Shown one piece after another: positions 32,315 through 42,449 of a stretch of DNA of 64,000 nt; positions within the stretch are counted from its first letter, which is position 1; the number at the start of each line of letters is the position of its first letter. Both the position numbers and the translations under genes were made by a program. Below the pieces are notes generated by a model. That model was not told the origin of the DNA, ran no database searches, and was given only the letters and a program-made list of their open reading frames with translations. Source of the DNA: Tolypothrix sp. PCC 7910 (GTDB lineage: Bacteria > Cyanobacteriota > Cyanobacteriia > Cyanobacteriales > Nostocaceae); NCBI RefSeq assembly GCF_011769525.1, contig NZ_CP050440.1, forward strand, positions 7,798,001 to 7,862,000. The letters are read 5' to 3'.

Positions 32315-32805
32315 AGTACAAGAGTCAGGGCACAGCTATATTCTCTAAAATTTTCTGTACCTCACAAAGTTGCAATCTGCTGTGATTTCTGCAATTCTCT
32401 AAGAAGTCTCACTTCTCAGCATGAGCGGAATTTTTCAATGATACAGTGCTGTGCGCGTTTAGCTCTTTTGTCAGGAAGGCTATATCTAGTACAGCACGGC
32501 GTAAATAAACAGACCATTTAAAATGGTGTAACAGCCCGGAATACAATTCTTTTGACTTCCGCCTTGCGCTACTAGTCACATTTGGCATTTGTCAAAAGGA
32601 ATAGAGAACCAAAAATTACAGTTGGCTTCCTTATCCACCTTGTTCCCTCTGCTTTCCCATACCCTTAAAACCCTATATTTTTGGCTGATGCTGTAAAAAG
32701 TCAAGAAACTAGGAGGCAATTCCACGCAATAATCGTCATACTTAAATAGGGAGAGCATTGTAAAAAACTCCCTGCTATCTGAGGCGTGAAGGTAAACCAG
32801 CGACA
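32315..32805. other. Non-coding region, small palindromes only
   Basis: No gene recognised. Contains a short perfect palindrome-like hairpin (ACCATTTAAAATGGT, 32514-32528) beside AGTACAGCACGGCG, resembling decayed repeat elements. The last part presumably holds the promoter of the DUF3172 gene. Confidence 0.4.
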
Positions 32806-33342
32806 ATGAGACGTACACCCACTAGATCAAGTAATAGTTCTAAATCTTCTCCATTTCAATCTTCTCTCTTTAACTTCACCACCATAGCAATCTTGGGGGG
32901 AGTGTTTGTCTTGGGGATTGGGATTGGCATTGCTTTTAGTTCGACAACTACTTTGTCCCCATCTAACGTGGCTTCTCGTGAATTTATTGACACTAAAGCA
33001 CCAAACCCTGAAATTTGTGTGCAATATGGAGCCAGCGCTATGGTGATGGACGCTAGACTTTTCGTAACTCTTAACCCGTTTAATGTTTATGTTGCTCAAC
33101 CGAGTATGCGCCCTGGATGCGTTCTGCGCCAAAATAACTGGGCACTTTTAGAGCAGCGGAAGTTAGTAACATCTGACCAAGTAAGAGAATGTAAAAATCG
33201 CCTAAATACTTTTGGTTTTACGGGTAACTTAGATACTGATAAACCTGATATTAGATGCATATACCAAAATGAATCCGCGCAAAACTTCTTTATGTCTCAA
33301 CCTGGAGCAGTTGCGCCGACTCAAGAAACCGATAGATTCTAA
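32806..33342 (+). CDS. DUF3172 protein
   Basis: 178 aa: Ser/Thr/Arg-rich N-terminus, one transmembrane helix (TTIAILGGVFVLGIGIGIAF), then a soluble domain with EICVQYGASAMVMDARLFVT, NPFNVYVAQPSMRPGCVLR and NNWALLEQRKLV, the DUF3172 pattern known from cyanobacteria and plastid-bearing plants. Function unknown; the topology suggests a membrane-anchored protein. ATG 32806. Confidence 0.88.
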   Translation: MRRTPTRSSNSSKSSPFQSSLFNFTTIAILGGVFVLGIGIGIAFSSTTTLSPSNVASREFIDTKAPNPEICVQYGASAMVMDARLFVTLNPFNVYVAQPSMRPGCVLRQNNWALLEQRKLVTSDQVRECKNRLNTFGFTGNLDTDKPDIRCIYQNESAQNFFMSQPGAVAPTQETDRF

Positions 33343-33534
33343 AAGACTTCCACTAAAGAAGCAGGGGAGCAGGGAGCAGGGGTAAAGAAAGCTGTTTTGA
33401 TTTGTGGAATGGGATAACTAATACCAATTTGAAAAAAGAATGTAACAGATAGGTAAGGGCACTGGCTGTGCCCTTACCCCTACGCACAATATATCTGTAT
33501 GAGGATTTTGGTGAATTGGTATTAATTCTTCATC

Positions 33535-34965
33535 TCAGTTTTTTTGCTGTTGATAAACCTGTTTAAACTGTTTTTGCTGAATCTTATGATCCACAATGGG
33601 ATCAGGATAGCCAACAGCACGGCGTTCAAGTGGTGTTATTTTACCAGTGACTAAATATTCAGTATCTATAGACCGCAATTCTGGCAACCATTGGCGAATA
33701 TATTCGGCATCTGGATCAAATTTTTGGGCTTGGCTAGCTGGGTTGAAAATGCGTATAGGTTTGGGATCCATGCCACTAGAAGCACTCCATTGCCAACCAC
33801 CATTATTGGCAGATAAGTCCCCATCAATCAATCTCTGCATAAAGTATTTTTCTCCCAATTGCGGACTGATTAATAAGTCCTTAGTCAAGAAACTGGCAAC
33901 AATCATCCGACAACGATTATGCATCCAACCGCTTTCATTCATTTGGCGCATGGCTGCATCAACGATGGGGTAACCTGTTCTGCCTTCACACCAAGCTTGA
34001 TAATGTTCTTCGTTGTTTTCCCAAGGAAAGCTTTTGAAGGCTTCGCGGTATGCACCTTCAGCTAATTCTGGGAAGTGATACATTGCGTGTTGATAAAATT
34101 CCCGCCATGCTAGTTCTTGTTGCCATGTGCGGATGCTGGTTGTGGTTTCGTCGCTACGGCTATTCTCTAGCGTTTCTAGGGTAGTTTGCCAAACGGTACG
34201 AATGCCGATCGCGCCAAATTTTAAAGCTGCACTCAGTTGCGATGTACCATCCATAGCTGGAAAATTTCGCTGTTCCTGGTATTCATTAATCGCACTGGCG
34301 CTAAATTCCTCTAACCGTTCTTGCGCTGCGGCTTCTCCTGGGGGAAGAACTAATTCACCATCCCAAATAAATCCTAAATCTTTGGCGGTAGGTAATGGTA
34401 TTGCTCCAGTTTGTTGGGCAATTTCTTGTTCAATGGTTGTTAAACCTTCAGCATTTTGCAGAGTTTCTACTGGTTTAGCCTTGGCTTTGCTAATCCAATT
34501 TTTCCAGAATGGGGTGTAAACAGTGTAAGGGGCATTACCACCTGTGCGAATTTCTGCTGGCAAGTGCAGGATTTGATCCCAGTTTTCTGTTAAAAATGCA
34601 ATACCTTTTTCTTGGAGCGCATCAATTATAGTGCGATCGCGTTCTTGAGAATAGGGTTCTACATCCCAGTTCCAAAACACAGCTTTGGCATTCAACGCCG
34701 TAGCTAAGGCGGGAATTGCTTGCATGGGATTACCATGAAGTATTAATAACTGGCTACCAGCTTCCGCATAGCGCTTTTGTAATGCTTGTAAGCAGCCAAT
34801 CATATAAGTTACCCGCACCGCCGCAATATCATCCCGTTGGAGAATATTCGGATCAAGGCAAAATACTCCCACTACCTTAGGACTTTGTTTGCGGGCTGCG
34901 GCTAGTCCTGTATTATCAGAAATCCTTAAATCGCGGCGATGCCAAAATAGAATTAGGTCAGACAT
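33535..34965 (-). CDS. phrA: Deoxyribodipyrimidine photolyase
   Basis: Repairs UV-induced pyrimidine dimers using light, with FADH- and an antenna chromophore. 476 aa. N-terminal alpha/beta domain [22 protein letters not shown] domain with [53 protein letters not shown] and [20 protein letters not shown]. Class I CPD photolyase of the cyanobacterial (8-HDF antenna) type is most likely. ATG 34965. Confidence 0.95.
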   Translation of the reverse strand: MSDLILFWHRRDLRISDNTGLAAARKQSPKVVGVFCLDPNILQRDDIAAVRVTYMIGCLQALQKRYAEAGSQLLILHGNPMQAIPALATALNAKAVFWNWDVEPYSQERDRTIIDALQEKGIAFLTENWDQILHLPAEIRTGGNAPYTVYTPFWKNWISKAKAKPVETLQNAEGLTTIEQEIAQQTGAIPLPTAKDLGFIWDGELVLPPGEAAAQERLEEFSASAINEYQEQRNFPAMDGTSQLSAALKFGAIGIRTVWQTTLETLENSRSDETTTSIRTWQQELAWREFYQHAMYHFPELAEGAYREAFKSFPWENNEEHYQAWCEGRTGYPIVDAAMRQMNESGWMHNRCRMIVASFLTKDLLISPQLGEKYFMQRLIDGDLSANNGGWQWSASSGMDPKPIRIFNPASQAQKFDPDAEYIRQWLPELRSIDTEYLVTGKITPLERRAVGYPDPIVDHKIQQKQFKQVYQQQKN

Positions 34966-35423
34966 TCCATCATTTTAATAGTTCGCTTGTACTAGATTAT
35001 AGTCTCGGTGTACATATCAGCATCATTCTGTCGATAAATTTCTCGATTGGGGAATCAGGTTTTGTCCGGAAAAGGAGAAAGTTATTCCCTTTATCTAGAA
35101 ATATATTGATAAATTTTGTTTCGCTAACCCTACTGTTTAGCTAAAAGAGTAATTTTACAACTTACCCAGGATTTTTGACCGAATTTTGTGACTATAGGAA
35201 TGCGATCGCTTAATTAATGACAACTAAACTACTAATACAACCAGCCTCATATCAGCATCCTTGTAATTAGATTTGTTTATTTTAATTACTATAAGTTGTT
35301 ATTAAAATTACAAATAATATTCATACTTTAATTATTAAATAATAAAAAAATCTATTTTTGTCATAAAATGACTATAAAATTTTGAATCCTACTAATTTTG
35401 ATGCTTCACAATAATTCTTTTAT
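34966..35423. other. AT-rich non-coding region
   Basis: 458 bp upstream of both the photolyase and the response regulator; AT-rich, one HIP1-like GCGATCGC (35202), no gene or clear operator seen. Confidence 0.4.
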
Positions 35424-35804
35424 ATGAATAAGACAAAAGAGATATTAATTTGTGATGATTCTGTAGAAAGTGCGCTATGGTTAAAATCAGCACTATTAAT
35501 CAATGGTTTTAACAGTAAGATATTTAATTCTGGTTTAGGATTGCTCACTTATTTAGAAAATAACCATGATGTACCAGAATTATTAATAGTAGATTTGCGA
35601 ATGCCTGTAATCAGCGGATTAGAGATTATTCAACAGATAAAACAATCCGATAGGCTGAAATCTATGGCTATTATTCTAGTAACAGCAATGGATTCACTGG
35701 ATATTACAAATTTCAAGCATTTGGAAATCCAGGGATTTATGAGAAAGCCTATTAATTTAGATATTCTCATTTCTCAAATTACAGCAATTTTGCCAAAAGA
35801 TTAA
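35424..35804 (+). CDS. Stand-alone response regulator receiver domain
   Basis: 126 aa, a single CheY-like domain. Acidic pair D11-D12 (ILICDDS), phospho-acceptor D57 (ELLIVDLRMP), T87 (IILVTAMD) and K108 (FMRKPI) are all present, so it should be phosphorylatable. No output domain. No histidine kinase in the neighbourhood; the partner is unknown. ATG 35424, weak ribosome site. Confidence 0.9.
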   Translation: MNKTKEILICDDSVESALWLKSALLINGFNSKIFNSGLGLLTYLENNHDVPELLIVDLRMPVISGLEIIQQIKQSDRLKSMAIILVTAMDSLDITNFKHLEIQGFMRKPINLDILISQITAILPKD

Positions 35805-35902
35805 AAGGAATTTATTTGCACTGAGAAGAGGGAATATTATATTTTTTAATTAATTTAAAATTAATTAAATTAGACTAAGTATGGGTAAAATAAAAATATA
35901 GC

Positions 35903-36505
35903 TCATGCAATATGTTTGCGTACAAATTCAATTACTTCTGTTAGCCCTTGTTGAGTTTTTAAGTTAGTAAAAATAAAAGGTTTATCACCACGCATTTTCT
36001 TAGCATCTCTATCCATAACATTTAAATCTGCACCGACATAAGGTGCAAGGTCGATTTTATTAATTACCAATAAATCAGATTTAGTAATGCCTGGGCCACC
36101 TTTGCGAGGTATTTTATCACCAGCCGCGACATCGATGACATAAATTGTTAAATCTACTAACTCAGGGCTGAATGTAGCTGCTAAATTATCGCCGCCACTT
36201 TCTAAAAATACCAAATCTAAATTAGTAACTCGCTGCTCTAATTGTTCAATTGCAGCCAAATTCATCGAAGCATCTTCGCGAATTGCAGTGTGGGGACAAC
36301 CCCCCGTTTCTACACCCAAAATGCGATCGCTTGCTAAAGCCTGAGAACGCACTAAAAATTGTGCATCCTCCTGAGTATAAATATCATTCGTTACCACAGC
36401 AATTTGATACTGTTCGCGCAACGCCTTACATAAAGCATCTACTAACGCAGTTTTCCCCGAACCAACCGGGCCTGCAACTCCGACTCGAAATGTGGTGTTT
36501 GTCAT
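35903..36505 (-). CDS. ureG: Urease accessory GTPase UreG
   Basis: SIMIBI-class GTPase that drives nickel insertion into urease with UreE, UreF and UreD/H. 200 aa. P-loop [32 protein letters not shown] (metal-binding CPH), [18 protein letters not shown] and [15 protein letters not shown] (NKxD). Last gene of a ureE-ureF-ureG cluster on the minus strand; a repeat-filled 145-bp gap separates it from ureF. Urease structural genes are not in the window. Confidence 0.97.
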   Translation of the reverse strand: MTNTTFRVGVAGPVGSGKTALVDALCKALREQYQIAVVTNDIYTQEDAQFLVRSQALASDRILGVETGGCPHTAIREDASMNLAAIEQLEQRVTNLDLVFLESGGDNLAATFSPELVDLTIYVIDVAAGDKIPRKGGPGITKSDLLVINKIDLAPYVGADLNVMDRDAKKMRGDKPFIFTNLKTQQGLTEVIEFVRKHIA

Positions 36506-36650
36506 TTGTCAATTGTCATTTGTTATTTGTCATTTGTCATTGGGTGTTTGGTGTTTGGTGTTTGTTATTTCTCCTTGTCCCCAGTCCCCATTACCCCTAA
36601 TCCCCACTCCCTGCGGTCGTGGGGGCCCCGAGTTCCCCAGTCCCCAATCC
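36506..36650. repeat. Repeat-rich spacer between ureF and ureG
   Basis: TTTGTCATT-type and (G)GTGTTTG units followed by CCCCAGT/CCCCATT heptamers, the LTRR pattern, inside what would otherwise be one operon. Confidence 0.65.
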
Positions 36651-37337
36651 CTAACTCCTAAACAACCTTGTATACTGCGTTTCATGCTGCATACTAGCAA
36701 GGGATAAGCCCCAAGTACAACAGGCGAGTTCATCATCTTCTAAAGCTAAAATTTCTACTGCGGCAATATTCAATAATGGCTGTAAGTCTATCAATAACTG
36801 CTGTCCAGTGGTTTGTCCTAAAGGTATCAGTTTTACGCCAGCGGTAATTAAATTACTAGCCCAACTATGCAGATATCCTAATACAGCAGCTTGAATGTTG
36901 ATTTGCCAATGAGCCGCAGCAATGCCAAAGGCGATCGCATAATTGCTAGGATTACCCACAGCATTCACCATCGGTAAAATTTCTGGTTGTAGTTTACCAA
37001 GTAATTGCATGAGCGATCGCCCCATTTGCCAGCTAGCAGCGCGTAATTCTGCGGTTTCTCTAGCAGCCGATAACCAATGGTTCCAATCGGATAATGCAGC
37101 TAAGTCTCCGATTTTCGCTGATTTATAAGCCCTCAGCATCACCGCCGCTTCAATGCGAATTGCACCATAACTTAGTTGAGATGCTAACCAGTCTTGCAGG
37201 TTTTGCTGATTGGTAATAGTATTTTGTTCAACTAAAGTTTCTAATCCTTCCGAATAACTATATGCTCCCACTGGTAAAGCTGGGCTAGTTAATTGCAAAA
37301 TAGCTAAAAAAGAGTTATCAGTGAGCGTGATGTCCAT
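36651..37337 (-). CDS. ureF: Urease accessory protein UreF
   Basis: 228 aa, all-helical. Typical [25 protein letters not shown]-terminus, [13 protein letters not shown]-like helix ([18 protein letters not shown]), and [13 protein letters not shown] and [23 protein letters not shown]. It acts as a GTPase-modulating partner of UreG in the activation complex. The start overlaps the ureE 3' end by 20 bp, indicating translational coupling. Confidence 0.96.
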   Translation of the reverse strand: MDITLTDNSFLAILQLTSPALPVGAYSYSEGLETLVEQNTITNQQNLQDWLASQLSYGAIRIEAAVMLRAYKSAKIGDLAALSDWNHWLSAARETAELRAASWQMGRSLMQLLGKLQPEILPMVNAVGNPSNYAIAFGIAAAHWQINIQAAVLGYLHSWASNLITAGVKLIPLGQTTGQQLLIDLQPLLNIAAVEILALEDDELACCTWGLSLASMQHETQYTRLFRS

Positions 37338-37758
37338 AAGCTCCCTGTTCTGGCTGAAATGGTAAAATTTCTGCTTTAATGTCTAATCCTAATTGTTCTA
37401 ACATTGTTTGTAAAACTGAGTCGTGAGATAAGCGTAAATAATTAATTGTAATTTCTACAGGAACATGGCGATTTCCTAAATGATATGCGGCTCTTAATAA
37501 TAACTGTGGTGTATTAGCAAAAACAGTTATTACTGGTTCTGGTTTTGCTTTAATTCTCATTAAAATATCTTGCGTTTCTTCTAGGAGAATATCACCATCT
37601 TGCAGAACTGTACCTCTAGGTAAACGCAAAAATACAACCTGACCATCTGCTGTTTCAAAACGATGGCGACTGCGGGTGCGTTCTTCGGCTGTGAGAGGTA
37701 AAGTTAAGCTGACTATAGCATCGGTATCTGGCGGTTTACGTTGGGTAAACGTCAACAT
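37318..37758 (-). CDS. ureE: Urease accessory protein UreE (nickel carrier)
   Basis: 146 aa. [22 protein letters not shown] and [15 protein letters not shown] form the N-terminal domain; [15 protein letters not shown] is the conserved metal-site region; the tail GAYGHHAH is short in histidines compared with the His-rich tails of some species. First gene of the ureEFG cluster. ATG 37758. Confidence 0.95.
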   Translation of the reverse strand: MLTFTQRKPPDTDAIVSLTLPLTAEERTRSRHRFETADGQVVFLRLPRGTVLQDGDILLEETQDILMRIKAKPEPVITVFANTPQLLLRAAYHLGNRHVPVEITINYLRLSHDSVLQTMLEQLGLDIKAEILPFQPEQGAYGHHAH

Positions 37759-37920
37759 AAATTAATCAAATTAAAATAGCAAATTTGGGTTTTGTCTAAT
37801 TTTAATGTTTGTCTCAATTACCAAAACTCTTAAATACTATAGCAGTTCCAAATCCTACTATTTCACTTTAATTAATTCGATTTTTTAAACTTTTATATTT
37901 CAGCACAGTGCCTCTCTTTG

Positions 37921-38607
37921 TCAATAGTCAGAACTTATATTAAGACCTAGCTGATTCTGCAGGATTAACACCTGCTTAGAAAGCCAAAACAATTGCTGAT
38001 CTTTGATTCCTACTTTCATTAATCCGTTAACAGTTTGCATCAAGTAATCAGCACAAGAACCAAGCTCTCCAGATGCGGTGGCAATACTGTTAATCATTGT
38101 TTGTGGAGAAATTTTCCCAGCATAGGCACGATGCTGGCGGTTAATGACAAAGGTAATCGCTGGGAATTGTTGCATCCCGTCAAATACTTTTACCCAATGA
38201 GGAATATAAGAACCGACTACCATTTCCCGTCGCCAAAGCAGTGGTAGTTCCGACGATACATCAGCAGCAGCTATTCGATATGCAATACCTCGACAACTAC
38301 CACCACTATCTAAACCTAATACTAATCCTCGATTTTCTGGTGTACCACGACCTTGAGGTACCCACAAGCAAAAACTGCGATGCCAACCGTAAATTTTACC
38401 AACGCGTTGCTCTGCAAATTTAAAGATAGGGTTCCAAATAAGCGAACCATATGCAAACAACCAAACATCAGAATTTGGCTGATGTTGCTTCATTGTTTGG
38501 CTGAAAGATTCTTGTAACTGTGCTTCACTTAATATTATGCCAGTCCCAGACTTGACAATCGTCTGTTGCAAGCGTCTAGATTCGAGATCAGAACGTGTGA
38601 GTGACAA
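37921..38607 (-). CDS. ChaC-like gamma-glutamylcyclotransferase
   Basis: 228 aa. FAYGSLIWNPIFKFAEQRVG (the YGSL active-site loop), GWHRSFCLWVPQGRGTPENRGLVLGLD and GIAYRI are ChaC family marks. The family cleaves glutathione to 5-oxoproline and Cys-Gly in the cytosol. The expected catalytic Glu is probably in LLWRREMVVGSYIP. ATG 38607. Confidence 0.9.
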   Translation of the reverse strand: MSLTRSDLESRRLQQTIVKSGTGIILSEAQLQESFSQTMKQHQPNSDVWLFAYGSLIWNPIFKFAEQRVGKIYGWHRSFCLWVPQGRGTPENRGLVLGLDSGGSCRGIAYRIAAADVSSELPLLWRREMVVGSYIPHWVKVFDGMQQFPAITFVINRQHRAYAGKISPQTMINSIATASGELGSCADYLMQTVNGLMKVGIKDQQLFWLSKQVLILQNQLGLNISSDY

Positions 38608-38689
38608 AATGTAGTCTCTTTATCGTACTCAATCGGTAACTATCCTACCAGAGTCAGTGCATCTCAGCTGAGGTTGATTAGTTTTTTTA

Positions 38690-38800
38690 ATTTGTCTACC
38701 GATGGCAAAATCAAAGAGATAATGTGCCATTTGTAATTTAGAACAAGGCGGAATTTCTACTTTGTTTCCTTGTTTATCTAAAAATACTGCCTGATTATTA
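38690..38800 (-). pseudogene. Duplicated 3' fragment of coaBC (part 1)
   Basis: Nearly identical to the 3' end of the intact coaBC at 42463-42565 (shared AATCAAAGAGATAATGTGCC and ATTTCTACTTTGTTTCCTTG). It continues at 39832-39885 after the IS630 element. Only the last about 50 codons are present, so it is a stray tail, not a paralogue. Confidence 0.75.
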
Positions 38801-39831
38801 TAGCGTTTACCAGTCTAATGAAGTACAGTAATTAAAATAAATCAGTGTATCTACTCAAGGGTAAAAATGAAACCATATTCCCTGGACTTTCGCCAAAAAA
38901 TATTGGATACATACTTATCAGGTGGAATATCACAACGTCAATTAGCAAACAAATTTTGTGTCAGTTTAGGTTTTATTGAGAAATTACTAAAGCAATATAG
39001 AGAAACAGCAAGTATCGCTCCTAAAGTTAGGACAAAACAAACTCCTCCAAAGCTCAACGAAGAACAAATTAAGATTCTGGAAGAAATAGTTGAAGCTAAA
39101 AATGATGCGACCTTAAAAGAAATCCGCTTCATTCTCAAAGAAAAAACAGGGATAACAGTTGGTATATCTACGGTAGACAGGATGTTACAGAGGATAGAAA
39201 TAAGCCTTAAAAAAAAACATTGCACGCCTCCGAAAAAGAGACTGAAAGAGTTCAATTATTAAGAGTACAGTTCTGGCTTCAACTTCATGGTATACCAGCG
39301 GAAAACCTTGTCTTTATTGACGAAGCCGGAGCTAATCTATCTTTAATAAGACACTCTGCTCGTTCTAAAAAAGGTAAAAGAGCTCATGGGTCGCGACCTC
39401 AAAAACGCTGTAAAAATGTCTCCATAATTGGAGCGATTGCTCTCAAAGGTGTGATTAGTCAATATAGTATTTTAGGAGCATCTGACGGGCTAACATTTGA
39501 GGCTTACATTTCTCAAAAATTAGTTCCTCTTCTGTGGGAAGGCGCTTGTGTAATCATGGATAATTGTTCAATTCATAAAGGTAGAGATATTGAGAAATTA
39601 ATCGAAGCTGCTGGAGCTAAATTGATTTATTTACCACCATATTCCCCGGATTTTTCACCAATTGAAAACTGTTGGTCAAAAATTAAAACTTTACTACGTT
39701 CTATTGGAGCTAGAAGTTATCCAGACTTAGCAAAAGCAATTGAAAGTGCTTTTAATCAAGTCTCGTTAAATGATATTTATAATTGGTTTACCCATTCTTG
39801 TTACTGTACTTCACCAGACTGAGAAACGCTA
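38801..39831 (+). mobile_element. IS630-family insertion sequence (1031 bp)
   Basis: Terminal inverted repeat of about 33 bp, TAGCGTTTACCAGTCTAATG at the left and its near-mirror ending ..GACTGAGAAACGCTA at the right, TA duplicated on both sides (38799-38800, 39832-39833). It splits the stray coaBC tail. Confidence 0.9.
38867..39822 (+). CDS. IS630-family transposase, two frames (-1 shift at A9)
   Basis: First frame (38867-39262): helix-turn-helix domain KPYSLDFRQKILDTYLSGGI, SQRQLANKFCVSLGFIEKLL. Second frame (to 39822): catalytic domain with LVFIDEAGANLSL, CVIMDNCSIHKG and YSPDFSPIENCWSKIK (DDE). The frames meet at nine A (39209-39217): a -1 slip changes SLKKKHCTPP to SLKKKTLHASEKETERV, which continues correctly. 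Programmed -1 frameshifting is plausible, as known for several IS groups. ATG 38867. Confidence 0.85.
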
Positions 39832-39885
39832 TATCGCTGCCAAAACCACTATCAGTTTTATCGATGGGATTAGCAACAGCATCTA
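39832..39885 (-). pseudogene. Duplicated 3' fragment of coaBC (part 2)
   Basis: GCTGCCAAAACCACTATCAG and the following TTTTATCGATGGGATT match the intact coaBC near 42568-42603; homology stops around 39885, where an IS4-type end begins. Confidence 0.7.
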
Positions 39886-39895
39886 ACGCCACCCT

Positions 39896-39977
39896 TGCTA
39901 TTGACGCTTATACTTAACAAATTTGGGCTTGATATTCTTAAGTTGACAACAATTTTCATTGTTGTCAACTTAAGAAT
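39896..39977. repeat. IS4-type terminal remnant with perfect hairpin
   Basis: ATTGACGCTTATACTTAACA and AACAAATTTGGGC resemble the right end of the IS4 element at 13212-13280. It ends in a hairpin, TTCTTAAGTTGACAACAAT / mirror, with 19-bp arms and a four-base loop (39936-39977). Probably two abutted ends or a solo-end scar. Confidence 0.5.
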
Positions 39978-40096
39978 AATTTATATGTCGCAAACATTAT
40001 TTGAATTGATATTATGTTTATGTTCGCTCAACTATTAAATTTTGAGTAGCTAAAAACCTAAATCTCCATTTGTAAAAAATCTCCAGATTCAACTAC

Positions 40097-40666
40097 TCAA
40101 CTAGTTTTATCTACTGGAATCAAAATGTAGGTTGTCGGCTCGTCAGGGTCATTAGTGTTCTGGCTCTCAGGCTTTTCGTCCTCAACTACACTTTTGACAG
40201 TATCTTTAGCATCAACAGCCTGACTCTTAACAGTATCTACTGTATCTTGGACACTTTCATTAACTCTTACCGATGTCACTTTAACAGCATCTACTGTATT
40301 TTTTACAGTGTCATTAACACCCTGCGCTGAAACTTTGACAGCATCGCCTACATCTTTGACGGTATCGTTAACACCTTCTGCAACAGTTTTGATTGCTTCC
40401 CCTACACCTTTCGCAGTTTGGTTAAGATTGTCAGCGGCGCTTTTTACTCCATTTCCTAACCCCTGTATAGTTTGATTAATTTTTTGGGTTGTACCCTTAA
40501 GAGTTAAAGCAACAGCTATCGCGCCAACGGTAGCACCAACAATTGCTCCCATTGCTACCTTGGCTAAATTATTGCTTTCTGTATCTGCTGTATTAGTTTC
40601 AGATTCGCCTGTATAAAGGTCAATACTTGCTTGAGATTTATCTAAAACTTGCTGGTTGCCATTCAT
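40097..40666 (-). CDS. LEA-like repeat protein with glycine-zipper segment
   Basis: 189 aa from ATG 40666 (AAGGAG nine bases upstream). Acidic N-terminus, a Gly/Ala-rich hydrophobic stretch (AMGAIVGATVGAIAVALTLK), then about ten 11-residue-like repeats with the pattern V-x-D-T-V-K-x-V/A (GVNDTVKDVGDAVKVSAQGV), and an acidic tail. Such amphipathic repeats resemble group 3 LEA or apolipoprotein-like helices associated with membranes and desiccation stress; function here is inference. Neighbour of a longer protein of the same design. Confidence 0.7.
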   Translation of the reverse strand: MNGNQQVLDKSQASIDLYTGESETNTADTESNNLAKVAMGAIVGATVGAIAVALTLKGTTQKINQTIQGLGNGVKSAADNLNQTAKGVGEAIKTVAEGVNDTVKDVGDAVKVSAQGVNDTVKNTVDAVKVTSVRVNESVQDTVDTVKSQAVDAKDTVKSVVEDEKPESQNTNDPDEPTTYILIPVDKTS

Positions 40667-40889
40667 TTTGATTTTCTCCTTAATAGCCAAACTACTGAAG
40701 ACTAATTAATTCAGTATTCCTAAGTTAAATAACTTAGGAATACTGGCAAAATAGAGACTCATTAATGCTAATAAAGTTTTAGTGATTTTTTAGTCAGCAA
40801 TTTAGTGCTTGAACACCAAAACTAAATTTTTGAATAGCCTCTAGTCCCTTTTCATTGCAGTTTATGATGACTACTTATGTATCCGATAG

Positions 40890-41933
40890 TCAGTCAAGGC
40901 GAGCAATTTCTTCTTCAAGTGAGTTAGCATCAAAAGGGTTTCCGGGTGCTTCCGTTTCTTGTAAGGTAACTGAGGTAATAATCAGTCCTTCAGTCTCCTC
41001 TGGAGATGAAATATAGAACATCGACTCACGGTCTTGACCTATACCCATTTGCTCATTTCGGTTCTGCTGAGTATCGGTCATCTGATTTTGAGATTGATAA
41101 CCCTGATTTTCAGAAGATTGGGCATTGTTAACTGTATCCTTGGCTGAACCTGCTGCACCTTGCACAGCTTGGTTAACACTCTGAGCTGTATTTTGTACTG
41201 CGTCTATGGTACCTACTGTAGTTTGCCTAGCTACGTCAGTAAAGTTTTGTGTTGCTTCTTTGGCAATGTTTGCGCCAGCTTGTACAACTTGGCTAACACC
41301 TTGAGCTGTATTCTGTACTGCGTCCAATGCACCTGCTGCGGTTTGCTTGACTCCCTCAGCTACACCCTCGGCTGTATCTAATGTGCCACCAACAATAGCT
41401 TGAGAAGCGCCATCAGCAACACTCTTTGCAGCCTCCCCTAAACCTTTGGCGGTTTGACCTAGACCCTCACCAATAGTCTTTGATGCCTCTGCTATACCTC
41501 TGGCTGCAATATTCAAACCCATACCAATTCTTTTACCAGCCAGTGCACCCACGGTAGCGCCGATGAGTCCGCCTATCAATGCTCTAGTTAAGGTAGGATT
41601 GATGCCTTTATTTTCGGAACGAGTATCAGGTTGAGGTGTAGTTCTAGGAGGATTGATATCTCTTTGTACTCCAGTGCCTTGGTTTGTGTTAGTTGAACCT
41701 GGATAAGATTGACCCATATTTGTACGGTCAGAGTATTGGTTTCCAGGTACTCCACTACCTTGGTTTGTGTTAGTTGAACCTGGATAAGATTGACCAATAT
41801 TTGTACGGTCAGAGTATTGGTTCCCAGGTACTCCACTACCTTGGTTCATATTAGTTGAACCTGGATAAGGCTGACCTGTTGTGCGGTCAGAATTTCCACT
41901 CTGATTGTTTATACCTTGGCTACTTTCAACCAT
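40890..41933 (-). CDS. LEA-like repeat protein with N-terminal Asn/Gly/Ser repeats
   Basis: 347 aa. Residues about 25-95 hold three copies of a 28-residue repeat (NQGSGVPGNQYSDRTN.GQSY); a Gly-rich zipper segment (ALIGGLIGATVGALAG) follows, then many 11-mer amphipathic repeats (KGLGEAAKSVADGASQAI, TAQGVSQVVQAGANIA) and an acidic C-terminus. Same architecture as the protein at 40097-40666, probably from duplication. AAGGAGG lies before the ATG. Function unknown; stress-protective LEA-like role is inference. Confidence 0.7.
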   Translation of the reverse strand: MVESSQGINNQSGNSDRTTGQPYPGSTNMNQGSGVPGNQYSDRTNIGQSYPGSTNTNQGSGVPGNQYSDRTNMGQSYPGSTNTNQGTGVQRDINPPRTTPQPDTRSENKGINPTLTRALIGGLIGATVGALAGKRIGMGLNIAARGIAEASKTIGEGLGQTAKGLGEAAKSVADGASQAIVGGTLDTAEGVAEGVKQTAAGALDAVQNTAQGVSQVVQAGANIAKEATQNFTDVARQTTVGTIDAVQNTAQSVNQAVQGAAGSAKDTVNNAQSSENQGYQSQNQMTDTQQNRNEQMGIGQDRESMFYISSPEETEGLIITSVTLQETEAPGNPFDANSLEEEIARLD

Positions 41934-42449
41934 ATCAATATGCCTCCTTAAGATTACAACGTGTTAACAAACATTAAACAATGAGTGTTAGTTACTTTCA
42001 CGTATAAACCTAACAATTACTAGCAATAAGTTAACTGGTCTAAAGAAACACATCGTTGAATGATTTTTTATCGAAAGTAGTAGTTCTTTTGGGATGGACA
42101 CAAGTTGTACAAAATTGAAAAACAATCGATATAAGATAATCCCTTGCTGAGCCTGAATTACAATGATAAATAATTGAGGAGTTAGTGAATATTTATTGTA
42201 GCAATGACGACATAAAAATTAGCTATCATCAATAAATGAGAGATAGTGGCGTATGAGTATTAATGATGCAGAAATGACATAGGGGATCAGAAAAACGCTT
42301 TATTTTTCGCGGAAATTAGTAATAATATGAATTAAAAAAATGGCAGCACATCAATCATTTGTACATCCCTACAGGTGTGTGCGCCTATCTGATGATATAT
42401 TTTATTTTTCTCAAATAAATTTACTAAGCAAGCACATCTATTTAGTTTA
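41934..42449. other. Non-coding region upstream of the LEA-like pair
   Basis: 516 bp, AT-rich; contains the AAGGAGG ribosome site of the preceding gene (about 41941-41947). No further gene, operator or repeat recognised. Confidence 0.4.

Noticed and set aside
35903-37758. Complete urease operon
   Set aside because: Only ureE, ureF and ureG are present; the neighbouring genes are a response regulator and chaC.
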